DNA of 64,000 nt from Candidatus Omnitrophota bacterium (GTDB taxonomy: Bacteria; Omnitrophota; Omnitrophia; Omnitrophales; JACROU01), in NCBI GenBank assembly GCA_029261035.1, contig JAJDCD010000004.1:62001-126000 (forward strand), read 5' to 3'. A model generated the notes under the pieces. It had not been told where the DNA came from, made no database searches, and saw only the letters and a list, made by a program, of their open reading frames with translations. Below, in pieces: positions 46,626 to 57,792 of this stretch (the first letter of the stretch is position 1; every line of letters starts with the position of its first letter). Both the position numbers and the translations under genes were made by a program.

Positions 46626-47226
46626 CGCTTCCCCACGGTTTATACAAATTATGATTAACATCAAAACTATCTAAAATTTTACCCACAACAAAATCGATCA
46701 AATCATTAATATTTTTTGGTTTATGATAAAACCCTGGATTTGCTGGCAACACGGTAACGCCTAATCTAGATAGTTTTAACATATTTTCTAAATGAATAGC
46801 ACTAAAAGGAGTTTCTCTAGGAACAATCAAGAGTTTTCTACCTTCTTTAAGAGTCACATCGGCAGAACGAGAAATAAGATTGGATGAAATTCCGTTAGCA
46901 ACTTCTGCCAACGTATTCATAGATGTTGGGCAAATAATCATCCCCCGTGTCTTAAAGGTCCCACTGGCACTTTTTGCACTAACATCTCGATAACGGACCA
47001 GCTCTATTCTTTCTGCTATTTCTTTCGAAAATAATGATTCTAAAAATTCTGGAGTTTCCTGTGGTGGGAGTTCTAAATCCATTTCTTTCTCAAATACAAG
47101 TCGCGCATGAGGTGACATCATAAATATAACAGGCTCGCTTTGTTCTGCCAAAACGCGAACCAAACGCAACCCGTACTGCAACCCACTCGCTCCTGTTAAC
47201 GCAACAATAATAGGATCTTTTTTCAC
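46579..47226 (-). CDS. ubiX: Flavin prenyltransferase UbiX
   Basis: 215 residues if started at the GTG 47226, which has GGGAG six nt upstream; an ATG at 47244 is in frame but lacks SD. Rossmann-like flavoprotein with PIIVALTGASGLQYGLRLV, MIICPTSMNTLAEVANGISS and LLIVPRETPFSAIHLENM, all UbiX landmarks. It makes prenylated FMN, the cofactor of the UbiD-type decarboxylase in the same cluster (named mqnM-mqnL in this pathway). Confidence 0.93.
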   Translation of the reverse strand: MKKDPIIVALTGASGLQYGLRLVRVLAEQSEPVIFMMSPHARLVFEKEMDLELPPQETPEFLESLFSKEIAERIELVRYRDVSAKSASGTFKTRGMIICPTSMNTLAEVANGISSNLISRSADVTLKEGRKLLIVPRETPFSAIHLENMLKLSRLGVTVLPANPGFYHKPKNINDLIDFVVGKILDSFDVNHNLYKPWGSDEEFVEELQTQKNYR

Positions 47227-47256
47227 TCTCAACTCCCTCTTCATAGAAGGTTTATA

Positions 47257-48105
47257 TTAAAATATTAAATCCAAAAACGTACTGACTAATAAGATTAAAC
47301 TAAAACATACATTAGGAATAAAAAATATTTTTGGGATAAATGACAGGTTATGCCCTCTCACCTGAAATTGCTGCTGAAATATTAAAATACCCGCAACAAC
47401 AAAACCCACCCAATAATATACACCTAAATGATTCATTGAGCCTAAAACAAAAAGGCTAATCAGAGTAATTCCTTGAAACAAGCTGGATACTCTTAGACTG
47501 ATCGTTTTCCCAAAACGAGAAGGAAGAGAAAAAAGCCCTTCCCTACGATCAAATCCTTCATCCTGCAAAGAGTAAATTATATCAAATCCTGCAACCCAAA
47601 ATAAGACTGCTATAACGAGTGGCACAGGATACCAAGAAAAGCTCCCCTCTGACGCTATCCATCCTCCCATAGGAGAAATAGCCAAAATAGACCCTAAATA
47701 GAGATGTGTCCCCCACGTGAAACGCTTGAAAAGTGGGTAGGTACAGACCATAAACAAAGGAATGAAGGACAGCAGCAAACAGAGCTTATTTAATGCAAAT
47801 ACAGAGTAAAAATAAAACCCACAGCAAGAAATTAAACAGCAGAGTAAAAACTGCTTAGATATTAAACCCTGCGACAAAGGCCATATGGAAGTTCTTGGAT
47901 TCTTTTGATCATAGCGAATATCTAATAAACGGTTCATGATCATTCCAACAGTTCTTAAACTAACCATGGCCACCGTAACCCAAATAAATATGTGCAGCCT
48001 TGGCCAGCCCCCTTCCGCTAGTACCAAACCTAAGTAGGCAAAAGGAAGAGCAAATAACGTATGCTCAAACTTAATTGTTTCTAAAAAAAGTTTTAGCTGG
48101 TTCAT
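47257..48105 (-). CDS. mqnP: UbiA-type prenyltransferase (MqnP)
   Basis: 282 residues from the ATG at 48105; a TTG three codons earlier directly follows the ubiD stop and is an alternative. About eight membrane helices. Both Asp-rich motifs are present: NRLLDIRYDQKNPRT and YSLQDEGFDRREGLFSLP. In this gene context it prenylates the naphthoate intermediate rather than 4-hydroxybenzoate, as assigned to MqnP. Confidence 0.88.
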   Translation of the reverse strand: MNQLKLFLETIKFEHTLFALPFAYLGLVLAEGGWPRLHIFIWVTVAMVSLRTVGMIMNRLLDIRYDQKNPRTSIWPLSQGLISKQFLLCCLISCCGFYFYSVFALNKLCLLLSFIPLFMVCTYPLFKRFTWGTHLYLGSILAISPMGGWIASEGSFSWYPVPLVIAVLFWVAGFDIIYSLQDEGFDRREGLFSLPSRFGKTISLRVSSLFQGITLISLFVLGSMNHLGVYYWVGFVVAGILIFQQQFQVRGHNLSFIPKIFFIPNVCFSLILLVSTFLDLIF

Positions 48106-48114
48106 TTGAATCAA

Positions 48115-49575
48115 CTACTTCAACTTTCCATTAAAACCATACTCACTCCAACGATCCGTAATCTTTTGCTGAATCTCTTCGGACATCTTCATTTCTTCAG
48201 GCCAATCTCTCAACATCCCTTCTTCAGGAAGTTTATGAGTGACATCTACCCCCATTTTCCCACCCCATAGATGTTGGGATGCAGAGTGATCGAGTTCATC
48301 CACTGGCCCTTCAGAAAAAACGATATCCCGCTTGGGATCCACATTCGCAAAAACCTTAAAAGCAACTTCTTTCAGGTCATGAATATTAGTGTCATGATCA
48401 AAAACAAAAACAAATTTAGAAAACATGAGCTGTCCCAAACCCCAGATCGAATTCATCATTTTCTTAGCTTGATTCGGATAAGTCTTTTTAATGGATACTA
48501 AAATACAATTATGAAAAACCCCTTCCCAGGGTAAATGGATATCTACCACCTCAGGAAGAATCTTCCGAAGCATCGGAATAAAAATACGTTCTGTTGCCTT
48601 CCCTAGATAACAATCTTCCATAGGCGGCTTACCGACTATCGTTGTCATGTAAACAGGGTTTTTTCTATGAGTCATACATGTAATATGAAACGCTGGAAAA
48701 TCCTTTGCTGGCGAGTAATATCCTGTATGGTCCCCAAAAGGCCCTTCTTCACGAAGGTCATCCAAATCCACATAACCTTCCAAGACAAACTCACTCTCTG
48801 CCGGAACTTCTAAATCTACGGTTTTACATTTAACGAGCTCTAAAGGTTTTTTTCTCAGAAAACCAGCAAACATAAACTCGTCGATATCTTTGGGAAGAGG
48901 TGCTGTTGCCGAATATACGGTAATAGGATCTGCTCCTATAGCCACCGCCACAGGCATTTGTTTACTCTTCGCATCCTTTAAATTTCTAAAATGCTCTGCT
49001 CCATCTTTATGAATCTGCCAATGCATCCCCGTTGTTTTATTATCAAACACCTGCATACGATACATGCCGACATTTCTATTTCCAGAAATAGGATCTTTAG
49101 AAATTACCAAAGGAAGTGTAATGAATTTACCTGCATCCTTAGGCCAACATTGAATCACAGGTAATAGGTCTAACATAGGCCCCTCTTTAATGACAACCTC
49201 TTGACAAGGAGCTGAAGAAACAATTTTTGGAGTCGCTTTGGAAAGTTCAATAGCTTTAGGTAAAAGCCTCAATTTGTCCATCAAGGTTTCAGGAGTTTTA
49301 ACTTGAGTAAAATCCTCTAAACGATCGGAGATTTCTTCATAAGCCTCAACACCTAAGGCCCCTAGCATCCGATTATGAGAAGCGAAAGTGTTTATAAGTA
49401 AAGGAAAAGAACTCCCTTTAACCTTTTCGAAATAAAGAGCGGGACCATCCTTCTTAACCACACGATCCGCAATTTCAGTGACTTCTAAAATAGGGTCTAC
49501 TTCTGCGGCAACGGTATGCAATTCGCCTAGCTTTTTAATGTGTTCAATATAATCACGCAGATTTTGAAATGCCAT
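48115..49575 (-). CDS. mqnL: UbiD-family decarboxylase (MqnL)
   Basis: 486 residues, UbiD length. Motifs: FQNLRDYIEHIKKLGEL at the start, GMHWQIHKDGAEHFRN and EGPFGDHTGYYSPAKDFPAFH. It uses prenyl-FMN from UbiX and, in this cluster, probably decarboxylates the futalosine-pathway naphthoate product. First gene of the menaquinone run; a short gap and a terminator separate it from the TPR gene downstream in coordinate order at 49702. Confidence 0.9.
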   Translation of the reverse strand: MAFQNLRDYIEHIKKLGELHTVAAEVDPILEVTEIADRVVKKDGPALYFEKVKGSSFPLLINTFASHNRMLGALGVEAYEEISDRLEDFTQVKTPETLMDKLRLLPKAIELSKATPKIVSSAPCQEVVIKEGPMLDLLPVIQCWPKDAGKFITLPLVISKDPISGNRNVGMYRMQVFDNKTTGMHWQIHKDGAEHFRNLKDAKSKQMPVAVAIGADPITVYSATAPLPKDIDEFMFAGFLRKKPLELVKCKTVDLEVPAESEFVLEGYVDLDDLREEGPFGDHTGYYSPAKDFPAFHITCMTHRKNPVYMTTIVGKPPMEDCYLGKATERIFIPMLRKILPEVVDIHLPWEGVFHNCILVSIKKTYPNQAKKMMNSIWGLGQLMFSKFVFVFDHDTNIHDLKEVAFKVFANVDPKRDIVFSEGPVDELDHSASQHLWGGKMGVDVTHKLPEEGMLRDWPEEMKMSEEIQQKITDRWSEYGFNGKLK

Positions 49576-49641
49576 CAGGTCTCCTTAATAAAGACAGTGT
49601 GGAACCATAGAAAGGTTATATGTAAAAGAGGTATATTACTG

Positions 49642-49691
49642 GAAAAAAAGAGGTCAGGCTACTTTATTATTAATCTGAAAAAAGTAGCCTG
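49642..49691 (-). terminator. Intrinsic terminator after the TPR gene
   Basis: Stem CAGGCTACTTT/AAAGTAGCCTG (49655-49665, 49681-49691) with a 15-nt loop, followed on the minus strand by a T-rich run (plus GAAAAAAAG, 49642-49650). It lies 10 bp past the stop of the gene at 49702 and upstream of the menaquinone genes. Confidence 0.7.
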
Positions 49692-49701
49692 TTCCCTTTA
49701 A

Positions 49702-50745
49702 TTATTCGCTAATTGCTGGTGTAGACTGAGGGGACGACTGCGGTGCTGGAATATTGTCAATCAGAGACTGAAAACCAGGCTCTTTTCTCAATTCCTCGAA
49801 ATTCTTATCTTGTTTTACTAATTGAGCTAGATTAGGGTCTTGTCTTAAAGCAATCCCCAACTTCTGAATTGCTTCTATATTCTTACCTTGCGCGGCCAAT
49901 ACCGCTCCTAACCCATAATTCGCCTGAGCTGATCCTGGCTCAATCTCTAAGCTTTTGATATAACTAGCAATAGATTGCTCCATATCCTTAGACAGAAAAT
50001 AAGCTTCCCCCATATTTTGATAAGCAATGCTATATTTAGAATTTATCTCAACAGCTTGAGTATAATATTCTATAGCTCTCATGTAATCTTTTTTTCCGTT
50101 CGCATAAGCGACACCTAAATTATTATAAGCTGAAGCAATCTGTGGATTAATTTCAATAGACTTCAAAGCAAACTGAATAGCATTATCATAATCTTTTTCA
50201 AAAATACTGATCACTGCAAGATCATTGTAGGCATTCGCATTAGGACTAATATCAACAGCCGTTCTTAAATAACGGTGAGCTGACAAATAATCTTTCTGAA
50301 GAATAAACATCCGTCCTATTCTTAAAAAATCGGAAACAAATCGAGGTGAGTGATTTGAAAGTTCATAAAACATTTCACTAGCCTTAACTGTACGCCCTTG
50401 AAGCAAAAGAAGAACACCGGCATTATAATAAGAGCGAGAGAATTCAGGATCAATCTCAATCGCTTTAAGATACGATGCTACCGCTTCATCAATCTTCTGC
50501 TGTCTCTCAAACAAACTCCCCTTTAAAAAATGAATTGAAGCAGAGTTTGGATTCATTTGCATACAATCTGCTATAAGAACCTCTGCTAACTGCACATCTC
50601 CATCAGAAATTGCCTGTATCGTATACAACAACTTTCGTTCAAATTCTTTAGATTCATCCGCATACAACACACTTCCCACCGACTGAACTATTAGAAAACT
50701 AAAAAAGAACAAAGGGACTATTAAAAATTTAAAATAACGACTCAT
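49702..50745 (-). CDS. Exported TPR-repeat protein
   Basis: 347 residues from the ATG at 50745 (MSRYFKFLIVPLFFFSFLIV) with AGGAG seven nt upstream; a longer frame start at 50784 lacks SD. A signal peptide (about 1-29) is followed by eight or more tetratricopeptide repeats (ASIHFLKGSLFERQQKIDEA; SAQANYGLGAVLAAQGKNIE) and a Pro/Ser-rich tail. TPRs are protein-binding scaffolds. No catalytic domain seen. Pairs with the small coiled-coil protein encoded before it. Confidence 0.8.
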   Translation of the reverse strand: MSRYFKFLIVPLFFFSFLIVQSVGSVLYADESKEFERKLLYTIQAISDGDVQLAEVLIADCMQMNPNSASIHFLKGSLFERQQKIDEAVASYLKAIEIDPEFSRSYYNAGVLLLLQGRTVKASEMFYELSNHSPRFVSDFLRIGRMFILQKDYLSAHRYLRTAVDISPNANAYNDLAVISIFEKDYDNAIQFALKSIEINPQIASAYNNLGVAYANGKKDYMRAIEYYTQAVEINSKYSIAYQNMGEAYFLSKDMEQSIASYIKSLEIEPGSAQANYGLGAVLAAQGKNIEAIQKLGIALRQDPNLAQLVKQDKNFEELRKEPGFQSLIDNIPAPQSSPQSTPAISE

Positions 50746-50815
50746 AAGAACTCTCCTTTTCTTAACCCTAAATTGTTTAAACATTTGGGTTACAATCTAT
50801 TAACAAAATACACAA

Positions 50816-51145
50816 CTAAACTCTAAGACGATTCACCTTACGTTCTAATCGGTCCAGCCGATCCATTTTTCTTTCTAAATCATCCACCTTCGAAAGTCTA
50901 TTTTCCATCCTTTGTAGACGCTCTACTTGGTTAGATATTCGATTCATTTTTCTTTCCAAGCTGTCCATTTGACTCTTCATTCTTTTCAAACGGTAGTCAA
51001 AATTATTCATTTTTTGAGACTGATTACTTCGATTTCTAATCTGCTCTGCTGCTAGAGCTTCAAGATCTGTATCTTGAGCATAAACTAAATTGGAATTACT
51101 AACAAATACAACAGTAAATAACAATAGATAAAAATAAGCTCTCAT
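50816..51145 (-). CDS. Exported coiled-coil protein, 109 aa
   Basis: 109 residues from the ATG at 51145, with GAGGGG four nt upstream. A cleavable signal (MRAYFYLLLFTVVFVSNSNL, cut near YAQ) precedes a charged coiled coil to the end, with repeats of RMENRLSKVDDLERKMDRL type. It is similar in layout to the small protein at 20956. Possibly a periplasmic oligomeric spacer; the function is unknown. Confidence 0.7.
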   Translation of the reverse strand: MRAYFYLLLFTVVFVSNSNLVYAQDTDLEALAAEQIRNRSNQSQKMNNFDYRLKRMKSQMDSLERKMNRISNQVERLQRMENRLSKVDDLERKMDRLDRLERKVNRLRV

Positions 51146-51335
51146 TACACCCCCTCGCAATTATAGATGCCACCTTATACTTTCGACTTATTTGAGATTA
51201 ATATTTAATTTTAATTCATTTTTACCTTATTTTCTAATTTAGGATTTAACTGTATTTCTGCAGAAAAATTAATATGCAGAGTTACTAATGAATCATCCTA
51301 GACGACCCCTAGAGGGGGGGGGTTATTACTGACAC

Positions 51336-51371
51336 AAAAAAAGCCCTCAACACTGGGGTTGAGGGCTTTTT
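51336..51371 (-). terminator. Intrinsic terminator after rpsU
   Basis: A strong 14-bp stem AAAAAGCCCTCAAC/GTTGAGGGCTTTTT (51338-51351, 51358-51371) with a 6-nt loop and A/T tracts on both sides, so it could work in both directions. It lies 17 bp past the rpsU stop codon. Confidence 0.85.
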
Positions 51372-51387
51372 ATTAAATTACAATTTC

Positions 51388-51591
51388 TTACATCTTCTTA
51401 TCTATAAAAACCTGTGCTTTTTTAGCTCGACTCTTTCGCACAGTTCTTTCTCTTCTCAAACGATCCGATCTTTTTTCATAACGCAAAGATCTTTTGTGTT
51501 CTTCTATCACCCCTGCCTTTTTCATCTTTGTTTTAAACTTCTTTAGTGCAAGTTCGATAGGTTGACCTTCTTGAACATAGACTTTAACCAC
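51388..51591 (-). CDS. rpsU: Small ribosomal subunit protein bS21
   Basis: 67 residues, usual bS21 size: VKVYVQEGQPIELALKKFKTK then a basic tail (YEKRSDRLRRERTVRKSRA). Required for initiation-site recognition by the 30S subunit in many bacteria. It follows xerD by 77 bp and ends in a strong terminator. Confidence 0.95.
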   Translation of the reverse strand: MVKVYVQEGQPIELALKKFKTKMKKAGVIEEHKRSLRYEKRSDRLRRERTVRKSRAKKAQVFIDKKM

Positions 51592-51668
51592 AAATACTCA
51601 CCACCCTTTAATATAGATTCACTCTCACTAGAATCCTAACTGATGGTTTTGCGAGTGTCAAACTCATC

Positions 51669-52562
51669 TCATCCTCTAGGGTGAAATTGGGTGTGAATTC
51701 CTTTGAGACGGTCTTTGGAAACATGCGTATATATTTGAGTTGTGCTGATATCTGCGTGCCCCAAGAGTTCTTGAACAATTCTAAGATCTGCCCCACCTTC
51801 AAGCAAATGTGTGGCAAATGAATGGCGAAATGTATGTGGGGTTATTCTCTTCTTAAGATGCGCTTCCTTCGTGTACTTTTTAATAATTTTCCAAAACGAT
51901 TGTCGGGTTAGCTTTTTTCCCTGACGATTCAGAAACAACTCAGATGAAGGAGACTTAACCTTACTTCGGATATGTTTAATATAACTTTGAATAACCTCAT
52001 TCGCTATTCGACCTAACGGGATCATTCTCTCCTTCCCCCCTTTACCCATACACTTCAAAATTGAAGCTTCAAAATTAAGATCCGCTAATTTTAAATTAAC
52101 AATCTCTGATACACGCATCCCTGTAGCATAAAACAGCTCTAGAATAGCTCTGTCACGCACTTTCTTACGAGAACCACCCGAAGTAGCTTTAATCATCTTT
52201 TCAACCTCGACAAAGGATAAAAAGTCCGGTAGCTTTTTCCATGTTTTCGGAGATTCCAAAGTGGAAGTAATGTCTTTTTTTAAATAACGCTCTCGAACTA
52301 GAAAACGATGAAAAATCTTTACAGACACAAGGTGTCTCGCTATAGATGTCGTAGCTAAACCTTTATTCTTTAGCTCCATTAAAAAAGCATGAATTTTTTG
52401 AGGGTTTACTTTTTCCAATTCGACTAATTTACTTTTTCTTAAAAAAGTCACATAATCCCGGAGATCTCTTTGATAAGCCATTAAACTATTTTTAGCCAAT
52501 AACTTCTCAACAGAAAGATATTCCATAAAAAGTTGTATATAAGAATCCAACCGATCAGCCAT
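51669..52562 (-). CDS. xerD: Site-specific tyrosine recombinase XerC/XerD
   Basis: 297 residues. SAM-like core-binding domain (about 5-95), then the catalytic domain with R150, H243, R246, H269 and nucleophile Y278 (TPHTFRHSFATHLLEGGADL; LLGHADISTTQIYTH). It resolves chromosome dimers at dif with FtsK. XerC and XerD cannot be told apart with certainty from one copy; if no second copy exists it could be a single-Xer system. The gap to ligA is 8 bp. Confidence 0.9.
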   Translation of the reverse strand: MADRLDSYIQLFMEYLSVEKLLAKNSLMAYQRDLRDYVTFLRKSKLVELEKVNPQKIHAFLMELKNKGLATTSIARHLVSVKIFHRFLVRERYLKKDITSTLESPKTWKKLPDFLSFVEVEKMIKATSGGSRKKVRDRAILELFYATGMRVSEIVNLKLADLNFEASILKCMGKGGKERMIPLGRIANEVIQSYIKHIRSKVKSPSSELFLNRQGKKLTRQSFWKIIKKYTKEAHLKKRITPHTFRHSFATHLLEGGADLRIVQELLGHADISTTQIYTHVSKDRLKGIHTQFHPRG

Positions 52563-52570
52563 AATGTTCC

Positions 52571-54628
<2,058 letters not shown>

Positions 54629-54663
54629 TTACCAGCTTTGAGGGGAATCGATCGGATAAATAT

Positions 54664-54688
54664 GGGGGTGTGTAGAGCACACACCCCC
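54664..54688 (-). terminator. Hairpin after hppA, probable terminator
   Basis: Perfect 10-bp GC-rich stem (GGGGGTGTGT at 54664-54673, ACACACCCCC at 54679-54688) with a 5-nt loop, 8 bp past the hppA stop. The following minus-strand sequence is only moderately T-rich, so Rho-independent activity is likely but not certain. Confidence 0.5.
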
Positions 54689-54695
54689 AATAAAA

Positions 54696-57014
54696 CTATT
54701 TTGCTGCAGCTTCTGTTTCCACTTCAATATTCTTACCGTAAGATTCACCTCGTTTGTTCAAATAAACAGCTAAGGCAAGAGCTGCAGCCATAGCTAACAC
54801 AACCCCAGAACGTTGCATAGTAGAAATATCTTGAATAGCCAAAGGTGCGATTAAGATAGCCACCAAGTTCATCACTTTAATCAATGGATTAAGAGCAGGG
54901 CCTGCTGTATCTTTAAATGGATCTCCTATCGTATCGCAAATAATCCCTGCCTTATGAATCTCACTTCCTTTTCCACCTAAATAACCTTCTTCTATCCGTT
55001 TTTTACCATTATCCCATGCACCACCAGCATTAGACAACATCACAGCCATCAGTTGTCCCGTCAAAATAGCTCCTGCTAAATAGCCTCCTAAAGCAGCCGC
55101 TCCTTCTAAGGGTTTGCTAAAACCTAACCCAAAAGCAACCAAAATAGGGGTGCAAATGGCTAGGATACCTGGTGCAATTAATTCCCTCTGAGCAGCACCC
55201 GTCACAATTTCTACACAGCGAGAGTAATCTGGTTTTGACTTCCCTTGAAGCAAACCTGGAATTTCTTTAAATTGCCGTCTAACTTCTTCCACAACCATAA
55301 AAGCAGAACGCCCCACAGCTCGAATAGCAAATGCTGAAAATAAAAATGGAACTGCCCCGCCAATTAAGAACCCAATAAAAACAGTAGGAAGATTAATTTG
55401 AATTCCAATTCCAGTTAATCCAACTTCGTCAATGTAGGAACCAAAAAGCGAGACCGCGGCAATGACAGCTGTCGCAATTGCAAATCCTTTCGTTAACGCT
55501 TTTGTTGTATTTCCAACAGCATCCAGCTTTGCTACAATTTTATGAGCATGTGTATTCTCAGAACCATCCTCATTTTTAAGGGCTCCAGACATTTCAAATA
55601 CCCCATTGGCATTATCCGAAATAGGCCCGAAGGTATCCATTGCAAGAATAAAACCCGTCGTAGTCAACAGACCTAACCCAGACAATGCAACACCATAAGC
55701 ACTTAAAGCAAGACTACCTTCGAAAATAAGATAGGAACTAAAAATGGTAAGCGCAATAGCAACAATACTCCAAACACTGCTTTCCAAACCAAGAGCAAAC
55801 CCACTCAGAACCATTGTTGCCGGCCCTGACTTAGCCGAGTCTGCAACTTCTTCTACAGGCTTTTTGTCTACGGAAGTAAAATACTCCGTTAAATGACTGA
55901 TGACAAGCGCTAGAATAATTCCTATGAGAGTCGCAAAAAAGAAACGATAATCTGGTTTACCATCAGGTCCATGAAGATAAAAATAATTAACGAAGAAAAA
56001 ACTTATTGTTGAAACAACTGCAGCAACCCAGAAACCAAAATTAATCGGTTTCATTGGATCGAAGTTCTCTTCATCTTTACCTTTAACTGCCATTGTTCCA
56101 ATAATACTAGCAAACACCCCTGATGCACGTACAAGCAATGGATAAATAATCAATTTAAGTGCCATCGCAGAAGCTGCTGTAATCCCACCGTAAGTAGCCA
56201 CAAACTCTGGATCTAATAATGTCGCAGCTCCCAAAATAATTGCTGCCACTAGAGTAACTTCATAGCTTTCAAAAACATCTGCAGCCATTCCAGCACAATC
56301 CCCTACATTGTCCCCAACGTTATCTGCAATAGTTGCAGCATTACGAGGATCATCTTCAGGAATGTTGTTTTCTACTTTACCTACAAGATCAGCTCCAACA
56401 TCTGCAGCTTTCGTAAAAATACCTCCACCCACACGCATGAAAAGAGCAACAAGACATCCTCCAAAACCAAAACCAATTAAAACTTTCATAGCGTGTTCAC
56501 CAAAAATCAAAAAGATAACGGTCGCACCCACAAGACCCAAACCAACAGTAAACATACCAGACACAGTTCCTGCTTGAAAAGCAAGCTCCAAAGCTTCTTT
56601 AAAACTTTTAAGAGCCGCATTGGCCACACGACAATTCGCTCGAACAGCTAAACTCATACCTAAATAACCTGCTCCACCCGATGCCAAACAACCAAATAAA
56701 AACGCGATAGATACACCCCAAGGAATTTGAGGCAAATCTACATACATGGGTTTATAAGCAAAGTAAAGTATCACAGCTAAAGCTGCAATAAAAATACCCA
56801 TAACAGAAAATTGTCTAAAGAGATATCCTCGAGATCCATCTTGAATCGCCTTAGAAACATCTACCATTTCTGGTGATCCAGGGTCTGCTTTCATAACTTT
56901 TCTGGCTAAATAAGCACCATAAACAAGACCAACAAATGCAGAAAATAAAACAAACCATAGAAGAGCAACTTCTGTGGCCCCTAATGGAGGTAGTGTAATT
57001 GCGTGTTCGCTCAT
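54696..57014 (-). CDS. hppA: Membrane-bound proton-translocating pyrophosphatase
   Basis: 772 residues, about 16 membrane helices. The catalytic loop DVGADLVGKVENNIPEDDPRN and TIADNVGDNVGDCAGM is intact. The GNTTKALTKG segment carries Lys and Thr at the positions that distinguish potassium-independent from potassium-dependent enzymes, so a K+-independent H+ pump is predicted. It couples PPi hydrolysis to proton export or import and may recover energy from biosynthetic PPi. SD AAAGGAG lies six nt before the ATG. Confidence 0.94.
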   Translation of the reverse strand: MSEHAITLPPLGATEVALLWFVLFSAFVGLVYGAYLARKVMKADPGSPEMVDVSKAIQDGSRGYLFRQFSVMGIFIAALAVILYFAYKPMYVDLPQIPWGVSIAFLFGCLASGGAGYLGMSLAVRANCRVANAALKSFKEALELAFQAGTVSGMFTVGLGLVGATVIFLIFGEHAMKVLIGFGFGGCLVALFMRVGGGIFTKAADVGADLVGKVENNIPEDDPRNAATIADNVGDNVGDCAGMAADVFESYEVTLVAAIILGAATLLDPEFVATYGGITAASAMALKLIIYPLLVRASGVFASIIGTMAVKGKDEENFDPMKPINFGFWVAAVVSTISFFFVNYFYLHGPDGKPDYRFFFATLIGIILALVISHLTEYFTSVDKKPVEEVADSAKSGPATMVLSGFALGLESSVWSIVAIALTIFSSYLIFEGSLALSAYGVALSGLGLLTTTGFILAMDTFGPISDNANGVFEMSGALKNEDGSENTHAHKIVAKLDAVGNTTKALTKGFAIATAVIAAVSLFGSYIDEVGLTGIGIQINLPTVFIGFLIGGAVPFLFSAFAIRAVGRSAFMVVEEVRRQFKEIPGLLQGKSKPDYSRCVEIVTGAAQRELIAPGILAICTPILVAFGLGFSKPLEGAAALGGYLAGAILTGQLMAVMLSNAGGAWDNGKKRIEEGYLGGKGSEIHKAGIICDTIGDPFKDTAGPALNPLIKVMNLVAILIAPLAIQDISTMQRSGVVLAMAAALALAVYLNKRGESYGKNIEVETEAAAK

Positions 57015-57183
57015 GTTTTCTCCTTTAAACTATTATTTAGTAAACGATGTCCTATAAAACCAAACCCTAAATTGTTCGTACTTTAATATATCGGAAAATT
57101 AATAGAAATATTGAGGAGTATTACCTTATTTAGTAGAGATGAATAACTTAAACCTAATGCTTTGATATAATGCTTTGTTCATT

Positions 57184-57261
57184 CGGGATGTAGCTCAGCT
57201 TGGCTAGAGCGCTTCGTTCGGGACGAAGAGGTCGGAGGTTCAAATCCCCCCATCCCGACCA
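57184..57261 (+). tRNA. tRNA-Pro (anticodon CGG)
   Basis: A 78-nt cloverleaf: acceptor CGGGATG paired with CATCCCG, then ACCA. The anticodon arm is CTTCG-TTCGGGA-CGAAG, giving CGG with G37, which fits proline. D-arm and T-arm (GGAGGTTCAAATCCCCC) are regular. It is one of few plus-strand genes, divergent from hppA. Antisense translation gives the well-known false ORF text WGDLNLRPL. Confidence 0.95.
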
Positions 57262-57294
57262 TACACCACAAGGGTGTATGGCGGAGCCATACAT
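57259..57294 (+). terminator. Alternative hairpins at the 3' end of tRNA-Pro
   Basis: CCATACACC can pair with GGTGTATGG (57259-57267, 57273-57281), using the CCA end; or TGTATGGC can pair with GCCATACA (57276-57283, 57287-57294), followed by TATTATTATC. The second form looks like a weak terminator; the two are mutually exclusive. The strength of either is uncertain. Confidence 0.4.
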
Positions 57295-57357
57295 ATTATT
57301 ATCAGGTATGAGCTCGTAAACTACGTAAAGTTTATAGCAAGCCTGCTCCATAAATTA

Positions 57358-57792
57358 TCAATGAAATTCCATCCTATCACCCACTATGATTCCATTTGTC
57401 TTAAACCAGCCTTGATTTACTTCTAAGGCATAACGCACATCTTCTGCAGATTTATGACGATCCAAAGACAAAGCTTCCATATCTTCAATTTGAGTAATAA
57501 TCCCATCTTCATCTATAAAAGCAATACTTAATGGAATTAACGTATTCTTCATCCAAAACGAAACTTTTCTTTCCGTTATAAAATCAAAAAGCATTCCTCG
57601 GTTCGGAGCAAGTTCTTTTCTATTTTGCAAACCCAAACTGCGCTCTTCTAAAGATCTTGCTATCTCAACTTCTAGACGAGTATCATTAATCGTAATTGTT
57701 TGAATCTCAAGATCAGACCGATTGTTTTGACTAAATGCGTAAAGAGGGTTTAAAGAAAGATTTAAAAATAGAATTAAAAAAAAGATTCTCAT
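57358..57792 (-). CDS. DUF192 family exported protein
   Basis: 144 residues with an N-terminal signal (MRIFFLILFLNLSLNPLYAF). The DUF192 core is clear: ARSLEERSLGLQNRKELAPN, MLFDFITERKVSFWMKNTLI, PLSIAFIDEDGII. The family is widespread and its biochemical role is not established. It overlaps the ftsI stop by 4 bp (ATGA-type), so it is the last gene of the division run. A murE gene would be expected at this position in a standard dcw cluster. Confidence 0.85.
   Translation of the reverse strand: MRIFFLILFLNLSLNPLYAFSQNNRSDLEIQTITINDTRLEVEIARSLEERSLGLQNRKELAPNRGMLFDFITERKVSFWMKNTLIPLSIAFIDEDGIITQIEDMEALSLDRHKSAEDVRYALEVNQGWFKTNGIIVGDRMEFH

Noticed and set aside
57154-57351. 65-codon minus-strand ORF overlapping tRNA-Pro
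   Set aside because: Its core WGDLNLRPLRPERSALAKL is the typical antisense translation of a tRNA.
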